From: a virus
DNA: 24,266 nucleotides
Direction: 5' to 3' (one strand)
IMG/VR virus record: IMGVR_UViG_3300035698_004156
Span: 1-24,266 of that record
Shown: in pieces, positions 8,094 through 14,290 of the stretch
How the letters are laid out: every line of letters begins with the position of its first letter
How positions within the stretch are numbered: position 1 is the first letter of the stretch
Translations under genes and position numbers: made by a program
The notes under the pieces: generated by a model
The model's database searches: none
Seen by the model: the letters and a program-made list of their open reading frames with translations, nothing else
Told to the model about the DNA's origin: nothing

Positions 8094-8897
8094 ATGAAAT
8101 TAAAATTTTATTATATTAATTTAGAAAAATCAATTGATAGAAAGCAAAACATGAACACTTTTTTTAATAATCTTTCAAAAATAATAGATTTAGATTATCA
8201 AAGAATTGAAGCTTTTGATGGTAATAATGAAATTATAAATAATTATTTAATTGATTCAAAATTTGAAGATTTATATTCATCCTTAAAAATTGAAAGAAAT
8301 CAAAAAAGTGATATAAACTTGACAAAAAGTGAATTTGGTTGTTTATATTCACATATAAAAGCTCTATATACTTTTTTAGAAACAGATGATCCTTATTGTG
8401 TTATTTGTGAGGATGACTTGGATTCAGACATTTTACAAGTATATACTAAAGATTTTCTTAAAAATAAAATATCATATATATTATCAATTATAAATAAATA
8501 TGGTATAATTTCATTATCTTGTGTTGGTAATTATCAAATTATTAAAAAACTGGTATCAAATAAAAATAAATTTGTTTCATTTCATAAATATTTATTTTAT
8601 GGAACTGGATGTTATATTATTACAAAAGATATTGCAAAATATATAATTAATAAATATGTTTTAATAAAAAATAATATTATATATTTAAAATTTGGTGGAT
8701 TAAAAACAAGTATGGTTGCTGATAATTTTATTTATCAACATTCTAAAACTAAATTTATTATTCCTAGTTTATTTTATACAACAAAGTTTGATTCTTTAAT
8801 TAATAATAATACGGATAAACATGAAAAAGTTCAAAATATAATGAAAAAAATGTATATAAATATAATAAAAAATAATAATAATATTGGTAACTTCTAA
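8094..8897 (+). CDS. Family 25 glycosyltransferase (LPS-biosynthesis/procollagen galactosyltransferase type)
   Basis: A 267-residue GT25-type glycosyltransferase. It opens with the family signature 'FYYINLEKSIDRKQNM' (residues 5-20). 'LTKSEFGCLYSHIKAL' follows (the GCxxSH segment), then the metal-binding acidic motif 'CEDDL' at 105-109 (Glu106-Asp107-Asp108), and 'GTGCYIITKDIAKYII' near 180. GT25 members transfer galactose or glucose to lipopolysaccharide core or hydroxylysine; mimiviruses encode several and glycosylate their surface fibrils. The C-terminal 40 residues are low-complexity Asn/Lys. It sits five bases after the RecQ stop, probably on the same transcription unit or with a promoter inside RecQ. 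It ends in a strong hairpin. The acceptor sugar or protein is unknown. Confidence 0.88.
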   Translation: MKLKFYYINLEKSIDRKQNMNTFFNNLSKIIDLDYQRIEAFDGNNEIINNYLIDSKFEDLYSSLKIERNQKSDINLTKSEFGCLYSHIKALYTFLETDDPYCVICEDDLDSDILQVYTKDFLKNKISYILSIINKYGIISLSCVGNYQIIKKLVSNKNKFVSFHKYLFYGTGCYIITKDIAKYIINKYVLIKNNIIYLKFGGLKTSMVADNFIYQHSKTKFIIPSLFYTTKFDSLINNNTDKHEKVQNIMKKMYINIIKNNNNIGNF

Positions 8898-8931
8898 ATG
8901 TAATATCTATACACCATTTATTACATTTAGA
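8893..8931 (+). terminator. 13-bp perfect hairpin at 3' end of GT25
   Basis: Bases 8893-8905 pair perfectly with 8919-8931 (arms around CTAAATGTAAT / ATTACATTTAG), leaving a 13-base loop. The stop codon lies inside the left arm. Stem size and position match the Mimivirus rule that a palindromic hairpin directs 3' cleavage and polyadenylation. Confidence 0.65.
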
Positions 8932-8977
8932 GACTTACATAATTATACGTTTAAATTATGAATTAATGTATTTTATT

Positions 8978-9077
8978 TTAAAAATAGTTTAAAAAATCTA
9001 ATTTTATATATAATGGATCCTAATAGTCCAATGTACCGTGAAAAATATTTAAAATATAAACAAAAATATTTAGAAAT
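8978..9077. repeat. Direct repeat A: duplicated promoter plus N-terminal coding module
   Basis: This 100-base block matches 9907-10004 base for base except for a two-base length difference and shuffled A/T in the spacer directly before the ATG. It covers about 35 bases of upstream DNA (AAAAATAGTTTAAAAAATCT) and the first 21-22 codons. The identity includes third codon positions, so the duplication is recent or homogenised. Confidence 0.93.
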
Positions 9078-9753
9078 GAAAAAAATTGAAGAAGGTTGAA
9101 CGAATATGTTTAAAAAAACACTGACATATGAAGAACAAACACAAAAAAAAGTAATAAATGAAATAAGAGATAATATTATAAACCAAATTAAAGAAAAACT
9201 TACTAATATTATAAACCAAATTAAAGAAAAACTTACTAATATTAATTATAATAAACATGAATATATATTAGCTCCATTTAAAAATTTATTTACCAAATCT
9301 AATAATAATAGAATCAATGATGGTGAAATAATTAAACAAATAAATAATGTTAAATTGGATGCAACTGGTAAGATTGACGAAGATACTTTTAAAATAGAAT
9401 TAATAAAACAACTTAAAGTTCATTTTACTAAACAAAATTACAGTTTTGATGATACGGATGATTTAAATAAAATTTTAACAAAACTTGCTAAAAGTTATAT
9501 TATTCCTAAAATTAAATATATATTTGATACGGATAATAAAAGTATAGATGCGGTTATAGAAAAAATTAAAACAGAAAATATTAAACTTAAAAAAATTATA
9601 AGTGATTCATATGAAAATGTAGAATTTACGAATGTGTCATATGTGTCATATGATAATATTACCCAAATTAAAACTGATCTTTCTAATAAGCTAACAGAAA
9701 TAACACATAACATAAATAGTATGGAATACAATGGCCCATCGGATGGTAGTTGA
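9013..9753 (+). pseudogene. KYLKYKQKYL-module paralogue interrupted by in-frame TGA
   Basis: From the ATG at 9013 the frame reads 'MDPNSPMYREKYLKYKQKYLE' and then meets TGA at 9097-9099. The same frame is open again to 9753 (an ATG-started piece at 9106 gives 215 residues). The intact neighbour at 9940 has the same start and reads GGT GGA where this copy reads GGT TGA, so a single G-to-T change would explain the break. The body is Lys/Asn/Ile-rich, predicted helical, with an 11-residue repeat 'IINQIKEKLTN' duplicated exactly. Either this is a fresh pseudogene, a short 28-residue peptide plus a re-initiated protein, or the TGA is read through or is a sequencing error. The function of the family is unknown. 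Confidence 0.75.
9171..9236 (+). repeat. 33-bp tandem duplication
   Basis: Two identical 33-base units begin at 9171 and 9204 and encode the 11-residue repeat IINQIKEKLTN inside the interrupted paralogue. Exact identity points to a recent event. Confidence 0.95.
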
Positions 9754-9764
9754 ACAACCACCAT
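9743..9764 (+). terminator. Hairpin over the stop codon of the interrupted paralogue
   Basis: ATGGT-A-GTT pairs with AAC-C-ACCAT around a GAAC loop, with one A-C mismatch. The TGA stop codon of the 9106-9753 frame sits at the top of the stem. It is much more GC-rich than other hairpins here and lies in a GC-rich islet (about 9730-9795). Confidence 0.4.
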
Positions 9765-9906
9765 GGATTTCCACGGGATTTTGCGGGGAATTTTATGAAA
9801 AAAATATATGAGTTCATGTATTGGTCCGATATGTCATACACAATAGAATAAATATATAATAATAAAAATAGATACAATTATATTTATAAATTATTTATTA
9901 AATATA

Positions 9907-10004
9907 TTAAAAATAGTTTAAAAAATCTAATTTTAATATATGGATCCTAATAGTCCAATGTACCGTGAAAAATATTTAAAATATAAACAAAAATATTTAG
10001 AAAT
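9907..10004. repeat. Direct repeat B: duplicated promoter plus N-terminal coding module
   Basis: Second copy of the block at 8978-9077, upstream of and including the start of the intact paralogue. Confidence 0.93.
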
Positions 10005-10899
10005 AAAAGAAATTAATTATGGTGGATCTTTAAAAAAGTTACAAACAAATAATATAATTAAATTAGCACAAGAGAAATCCAAAGAACTTGTATCAATTTT
10101 TTTAGAAAACATTAACAAAAACAAAAAACTATTTAGTAATGCAGAAAACACAGTAATGACAACCGAATTTGAAAAATTATTTAATAGTAAGTCAGGTGAT
10201 ATAATAAAAAATATTAAAGAATACAATGGTTATAAAACAGAAGATACAGAAGATACAAAAATATTAATAGATATTATAAAAAAATATGATAGTACTATTA
10301 ATGATGGTAGTATGGAAACGTTATCTAATACTATGTTTAATAAAGGTCTTATAAAAGTATATGATATGCTTCAGAGTGAACTTACTACACAAAATATAGA
10401 TGATTTACCTAGTATGAATGAAAATAATGATATTAAAATAAATATTGAAAATCTTATTCGTATAAAAACACATTTTAATTTTATTAAAGAGTGTAAACCA
10501 TTAGAATTACTACAAGATTTTGATAAGTGTGATAGAAATAAAATAGATACATTTAAAAAATATAATGCAATACTTAAAAATATTGATGATTATTTTAAAC
10601 AAATTAAAATACTTGTTAAAAAATATGATGATGAATTAGATATTCAGAAAAACAAATTAACTGATAATATAAAAAAAATTAAAATAAATAATGCTACTAA
10701 TGAATTAAAAAAAAGTTTAGAAAGTAGTGTTAATAGTGTTGAATCAATAAACTCCGAAAAGGTTGATAGTGTGTATAAAAATAGTATACAAACAAATATA
10801 ACTGATGAATTAAAAAAAGTAGACGCGTCTATTATTTTAATTGAAAACGTTAAAACATTAAAAACTGCTATTTATGGTATGAAATTTTTAGAAAACTAA
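9940..10899 (+). CDS. KYLKYKQKYL-module helical protein, unknown
   Basis: A 319-residue protein. It starts with 'MYREKYLKYKQKYLEIK', a Lys/Tyr-rich amphipathic module that I recall from the N termini of many giant-virus proteins, followed by 'NYGGSLKK'. The Gly-Gly-Ser after the module resembles the GG-X sites cleaved by the Ulp1-like proteases of large DNA viruses, but cleavage here is speculation. The rest is almost entirely predicted helix or coiled coil, Lys/Asn/Asp-rich, with no catalytic motif. It is the intact partner of the interrupted copy at 9013; the two share the promoter region and first 21 residues but have diverged bodies. It may be a virion or factory structural protein. Confidence 0.75.
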   Translation: MDPNSPMYREKYLKYKQKYLEIKEINYGGSLKKLQTNNIIKLAQEKSKELVSIFLENINKNKKLFSNAENTVMTTEFEKLFNSKSGDIIKNIKEYNGYKTEDTEDTKILIDIIKKYDSTINDGSMETLSNTMFNKGLIKVYDMLQSELTTQNIDDLPSMNENNDIKINIENLIRIKTHFNFIKECKPLELLQDFDKCDRNKIDTFKKYNAILKNIDDYFKQIKILVKKYDDELDIQKNKLTDNIKKIKINNATNELKKSLESSVNSVESINSEKVDSVYKNSIQTNITDELKKVDASIILIENVKTLKTAIYGMKFLEN

Positions 10900-10914
10900 T
10901 ATAGGTTTAAAGAA

Positions 10915-10966
10915 ATAATATATATATATATTATAAGTTAAAATTAATTAATAAAATAATTAATTT
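10915..10966 (+). terminator. Palindrome and hairpin between helical protein gene and tRNA cluster
   Basis: A perfect 20-base palindrome (10915-10934, ATAATATATA and its complement) is followed by a 10-bp stem, 10941-10950 with 10957-10966, loop ATAAAA. Both lie just after the 9940-10899 gene and before the tRNAs, a suitable place for a transcript end. Low sequence complexity weakens the call. Confidence 0.4.
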
Positions 10967-10993
10967 GTAAATTGTCTCAATAAGAGATTTTCA

Positions 10994-11062
10994 AGTCCTG
11001 TCAATGGTTTTGGACCCGACTCTTATAAGGTCGGTGAAAGAGTTCGATTCTCTTCTGGACTA
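10994..11062 (+). tRNA. tRNA-Ile (anticodon TAT), probable, with shortened D region
   Basis: The T arm is clear (AAGAG-TTCGATT-CTCTT). The anticodon arm is CGACT-CTTATAA-GGTCG with T33, anticodon TAT (11024-11026) and A37, so it would read ATA. The acceptor AGTCCTG/CTGGACT has six pairs and one T-T mismatch. Only 16 bases separate the acceptor from the anticodon stem (about 19 normally), so the D arm is short and poorly paired. At 69 bases it is three or four short of a normal tRNA. ATA is a heavily used codon here and the virus encodes its own IleRS. Function is plausible but not certain. Confidence 0.6.
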
Positions 11063-11066
11063 TATA

Positions 11067-11139
11067 GTATGGACCTATATTGGTTTTAGGAACAGTAATA
11101 TATTACTGTAATTTGTGAGTTCGACTCTCACTCCATACA
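11067..11139 (+). tRNA. tRNA-like gene with 8-base palindromic anticodon loop, identity unclear
   Basis: A perfect seven-pair acceptor (GTATGGA/TCCATAC), a perfect T arm (GTGAG-TTCGACT-CTCAC) and a 4-bp D stem (CCTA/TAGG) identify a tRNA fold. Two things are abnormal. The D stem abuts the acceptor, so positions 8-9 are missing. The anticodon arm is a perfect 18-base palindrome (11092-11109) that forces an eight-base loop, AATATATT. No standard anticodon follows a proper T33. It could be a decayed tRNA, a tRNA with a four-base anticodon, or a tRNA-like element. It lies four bases after the previous tRNA and shares GGTTTTxGGA in the D region with it. Confidence 0.5.
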
Positions 11140-11164
11140 CTTTGGTGGTTTACCATCATTTTTA

Positions 11165-11238
11165 GGTTCTATAGCTCAGTTGGTTAGAGCACACGGCTGT
11201 TAACCGTGCGGTCGCAGGTTCGAACCCTGCTAGAATCG
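11165..11238 (+). tRNA. tRNA-Asn (GTT)
   Basis: Canonical 74-base cloverleaf. Acceptor GGTTCTA/TAGAATC (one G-T pair), D arm GCTC/GAGC, anticodon arm CACGG-CTGTTAA-CCGTG with anticodon GTT at 11199-11201, T arm GCAGG-TTCGAAC-CCTGC, discriminator G. A and B boxes for RNA polymerase III are intact. No CCA is encoded. Asn (AAT) is one of the most used codons in this window. Confidence 0.96.
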
Positions 11239-11256
11239 TTTTGTTATAACATACTT

Positions 11257-11330
11257 GTCTATGTGGCGCAATTGGATAGCGCATATGACTTCTAATCATA
11301 AGGTTGTGGGTTCGAGTCCCATCATAGACT
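11257..11330 (+). tRNA. tRNA-Arg (TCT)
   Basis: Canonical 74-base cloverleaf. Acceptor GTCTATG/CATAGAC, D arm GCGC/GCGC, anticodon arm TATGA-CTTCTAA-TCATA with anticodon TCT, T arm GTGGG-TTCGAGT-CCCAT, discriminator T. It reads AGA, the main arginine codon in these genes. A short T run follows, as in RNA polymerase III terminators. Confidence 0.96.
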
Positions 11331-11342
11331 TTTTAAATAAAA

Positions 11343-11376
11343 ATATATAAATATTTTAAATAAAATATTTATATAT
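11343..11376 (+). terminator. 15-bp perfect AT hairpin after the tRNA cluster
   Basis: 11343-11357 pairs perfectly with 11362-11376 around an AAAT loop. It stands alone between tRNA-Arg and the glycosyltransferase start at 11404. It may end the tRNA transcript or form part of the downstream promoter; the A/T-only sequence makes chance formation less unlikely. Confidence 0.45.
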
Positions 11377-11403
11377 AAATATATTATATTATATATTAGT
11401 ATT

Positions 11404-13299
11404 ATGAAAGATAATATTATGATATCTTTAACTACTATCCCATCAAGAATAAATAATATAAAACCAGTGATAGACTCATTATGTAATCAATTAATTGAAC
11501 CAACTTTTATTTATATTAATATACCTAAAAAATATAACAGATTTGGCGAATGCGCAGAAATACCTTTATTTTTAAAAGAAAATAGTAAAGTTAAAATTAA
11601 TTATTTGGATATAGATTATGGACCTGGTACAAAATTTATTGGTAGTTTAATAAATAAAGAAATTATGGATGATGATATTATTATTATTACAGATGATGAC
11701 ACTATTAAAGAAAAATATTGGTTATGTGGTTTATTACTTTATTATAAATATAATGGTATTATTGCATATGAAGAAAGAAATTTAGGTAAAGGGATTGTAT
11801 GGGGTTATATAGGGTATGCTTTTAAAAAAAAAATATTTAATTTAAATGACATGTTAAATTTTTATGATCAAGTAAAAGATGATTGTATATTAGTGGATGA
11901 TCATTGGTTGACTGCATATATTCATTATAAAAAAATAAATATTAAAACAGTATCAATTGATAATAATAATCTTATTAATTCAGGAATAGTTAAAAGTAAT
12001 GATTCATTAGTTAATATTACAGGTTCAAACAGTAGATTTAATGTTTCTGAAAAGTGTAGATGTAATATTAAAAATAAATATAATACTGAATTTCCATTTT
12101 GGTGTTGTATAGGGTGTTGTAAAAGAGGTATTCGAAAACAATATGATACAACACAAGTTATCGAATCATTTTCAAATACTGAATCAGTGTATTCTAAAGT
12201 AATATTATTAATAATTATAAATATATTAATGTATTGTAAAATGACATGTAAAAAAAAGTATGGTATTATTTTTATTATATCATTTTTTATTATTTATAAT
12301 ATGATGTGTAAACCTGTTGAAAAATTTAATAATGAAATAGTAAAAACAGAAACAAATCAGTTAGAAACAACTCAGTTAGAAACAACTCAGTTAGAAACAA
12401 ATCAGTTAGAAACAAATCAGTTAGAAACAACTCAGTTAGAAACAAATCAGTTAGAAACAAATCAGTTAGAAACAAATCAGTTAGAAACAACCCATTTAGA
12501 AAAACATAATATAGAAACACATACTTTAGAAACATACCGTTTAGAAACAGACCGTTTAGAAACAAACCAGTTAGAAACAAAAATTTTAAACACAAGCTGT
12601 TTAGAAGAAAGCCATTTAGAAAGTAAAGTTATACCCAAAATAGTTATACAAACTCATTTTGATAAAAGTAAAATTCCTCAAAAAGTTTATGATAATATTA
12701 AAAAATTTGCAGCAGAATATGAACATATTGTATGGGATGATAATGAATGTGAATATTTTATGAATGAATACTTTAATCCAAATATTCTTTTAACTTTTAG
12801 AAAATTAAAGGGTGCACATAAAGCAGATCTTTTTAGATATTGTTATTTATATAAATATGGCGGTGTATATTTAGATATTAAAACAGAATTAATTAAACCA
12901 TTAAAAGATGTTTTTCCAAATAATTATACATATAGTGTTTTATCTATAGTGAAAGGTACTATATTTCAAGGTATTATTGCTACTCCACCAGGTAATCCAA
13001 TTTTTTTAAAATTAATATATTTTATGGTTATTATCATAGAAAGAAAAATAAAATTTACATATCTTATTTTTACCAAGGATTTTTTTTATAAAATTCTTCA
13101 ATATTGTGATAAACAACCACATTCAGGATTAAATATTGGTAAAAATGGGTTTAATTACTATCTTTATGTTGAAAAATGCTCTAATAATTCAAGTCATTGT
13201 AGTGATGGTTTAGATAGATATGGAAAGTGTTGTCATATATATGATAAAAATGATAATATTCCTATTATTAAAAATAGATATGCTGATTTTCCATGGTAA
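11404..13299 (+). CDS. Two-domain membrane glycosyltransferase (GT-A domain + helices + LExxx repeats + GT32-like domain)
   Basis: A 631-residue protein with two sugar-transferase domains. Domain 1 (about 1-235) begins 'MISLTTIPSRI', has 'DYGPGTKF', the DDD motif at 97-99 and 'DDHWLTAYI' near 165, typical of a viral/bacterial GT-A family. A Cys-rich segment ('CRCN..WCCIGCC') and two hydrophobic helices (about 263-280 and 284-302) follow, then 'KPVEKFN'. Residues about 315-405 are 19 five-residue units of LETNQ/LETTQ type. Domain 2 (about 408-610) is GT32/OCH1-like: 'IPKIVIQTHF', 'KADLFRYCYLYKYGGVYLDIKTEL'. Its DxD motif is Asp491-Ile-Lys493, so the second Asp is replaced by Lys, seen in some divergent members but possibly reducing activity. 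The helix-plus-EKF segment looks like a protein N terminus (Met276 or Met280), suggesting fusion of two genes. Likely role: virion or fibril glycan synthesis at a membrane. Confidence 0.85.
   Translation: MKDNIMISLTTIPSRINNIKPVIDSLCNQLIEPTFIYINIPKKYNRFGECAEIPLFLKENSKVKINYLDIDYGPGTKFIGSLINKEIMDDDIIIITDDDTIKEKYWLCGLLLYYKYNGIIAYEERNLGKGIVWGYIGYAFKKKIFNLNDMLNFYDQVKDDCILVDDHWLTAYIHYKKINIKTVSIDNNNLINSGIVKSNDSLVNITGSNSRFNVSEKCRCNIKNKYNTEFPFWCCIGCCKRGIRKQYDTTQVIESFSNTESVYSKVILLIIINILMYCKMTCKKKYGIIFIISFFIIYNMMCKPVEKFNNEIVKTETNQLETTQLETTQLETNQLETNQLETTQLETNQLETNQLETNQLETTHLEKHNIETHTLETYRLETDRLETNQLETKILNTSCLEESHLESKVIPKIVIQTHFDKSKIPQKVYDNIKKFAAEYEHIVWDDNECEYFMNEYFNPNILLTFRKLKGAHKADLFRYCYLYKYGGVYLDIKTELIKPLKDVFPNNYTYSVLSIVKGTIFQGIIATPPGNPIFLKLIYFMVIIIERKIKFTYLIFTKDFFYKILQYCDKQPHSGLNIGKNGFNYYLYVEKCSNNSSHCSDGLDRYGKCCHIYDKNDNIPIIKNRYADFPW
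12346..12630 (+). repeat. 15-bp tandem repeat (LETNQ type), 19 units
   Basis: Units of consensus TTAGAAACAAATCAG start at 12346 and then recur every 15 bases from 12361 to 12616 without any register shift. The first nine or so are near-identical; later ones are diverged (LEKHN, IETHT, LEESH) but keep the Leu and mostly Glu. The pattern suggests old edges with recent amplification toward the 5' side. Confidence 0.95.
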
Positions 13300-13301
13300 A
13301 A

Positions 13302-14225
13302 CTAATCTGAAATATTAAATGTGTATTTTGTATTATTTTTATAATTATATAATATATCAAGTATATTTCCATTAAAAAATTTATTTATGTTATTTCCATA
13401 TTTTAATAATATTTTTTTAAAATTTTTTTTAGAAATATTATTTAAATCATAACTATTTTTTACATTATTACCAGTAATTTCTAAAATTGTATTACTTATA
13501 AATTTAATATAAATATCCATTATACAAATACCATTACTATCTAATTTTGTTGTTAATATAAATGGTTTATTTAATAAATTTATAAAAAAATTTGTAATTG
13601 CTTTATCTGGGTTTAATATTTCTATAGTATAATAATTCCAACTATCTTCCATGTCATATTCAAAACATACTTTAGAATATTGTGTATTATTTGGTATTTG
13701 TTGGTATTCATTTAAAATTAAATCAGACTGTAGGATATGTGTATTACATATTATTTTATCTAATGATTTATATAATTCTGGTTTAGTTTCTAATTCTTTA
13801 CTATATATATTTTTAGAATATATTACCATATTATTTTTATTTGTTTTTATTGGATTTAAAAAATAAAATGCAGGATCTGCTATATAAAAAGTATCATTTG
13901 ATTTTGGTATTAATAATGCTACATGTGAAATTTGTAAATAACCTGTTTTATAATATTTTTTTGGTATTGTTGCTGGTATTAAAAAACTATTAATATTAAA
14001 TTTTTTTTTTAAATATTTTTTTAATAACATTGATAATGCTATACAATTTCCACTATGATATTTTTTAATAGCTTTTTTAGATGATAATTCGTCTATTATA
14101 TATGGAAAAGTAGAAAATGCATAGTTAGTATAACAATGTGTTAATCCTTTTATTATTTTTTTAAAATTTACTTGTTCTTGATTAATATTAAAATTAATAT
14201 TATTTAATTCCATTTTAGCATACAT
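13302..14225 (-). CDS. Arylamine-N-acetyltransferase / transglutaminase-like fold protein
   Basis: A 307-residue protein with a recognisable Cys-His-Asp arrangement: Cys61 in 'HSGNCIALSMLLKKYL', His101 in 'ISHVALLIP' and Asp117 in 'FYIADPAF'. The spacing (40 and 16 residues) is close to that of arylamine N-acetyltransferases (Cys69, His107, Asp122 in the Salmonella enzyme), and each residue sits in the expected helix or strand context. The triad is also shared by transglutaminase-like proteases, so acyl transfer or peptide cleavage are both possible. The C-terminal half shows no known motif. A second in-frame ATG at 14213 ('MELNN') is an alternative start. The stop lies two bases from the convergent glycosyltransferase stop. 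The exact reaction is unknown. Confidence 0.6.
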   Translation of the reverse strand: MYAKMELNNINFNINQEQVNFKKIIKGLTHCYTNYAFSTFPYIIDELSSKKAIKKYHSGNCIALSMLLKKYLKKKFNINSFLIPATIPKKYYKTGYLQISHVALLIPKSNDTFYIADPAFYFLNPIKTNKNNMVIYSKNIYSKELETKPELYKSLDKIICNTHILQSDLILNEYQQIPNNTQYSKVCFEYDMEDSWNYYTIEILNPDKAITNFFINLLNKPFILTTKLDSNGICIMDIYIKFISNTILEITGNNVKNSYDLNNISKKNFKKILLKYGNNINKFFNGNILDILYNYKNNTKYTFNISD

Positions 14226-14290
14226 ATAAGTATTTTTAGAAAATAATAATTTAACGTTTAAAAAAATAATAAATTATCAAGTTATTTTAT

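Noticed and set aside
9097-9099. TGA as a sense codon (alternative genetic code)
   Set aside because: Tryptophan is encoded by TGG throughout the intact genes and TGA is used as a stop at 9751-9753, so one in-frame TGA is better explained by mutation.
9683-9877. Minus-strand frame across the GC-rich islet
   Set aside because: Low-complexity ends and no recognisable motif; the islet itself is reported, but a gene call is not supported.
10976-10993. Additional tRNA or leader sequence before the first tRNA-like gene
   Set aside because: Only a weak four-base-pair hairpin (TCTC/GAGA) is visible and no partner for an acceptor stem exists.
12326-12595. Antisense open frame of LFLTD-type repeats
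   Set aside because: It is the reverse reading of the LETNQ 15-bp array and has no independent support.
12346-12630. CRISPR-like array
   Set aside because: The units are contiguous, 15 bases long, have no spacers and lie inside a coding frame; the same holds for the other arrays.
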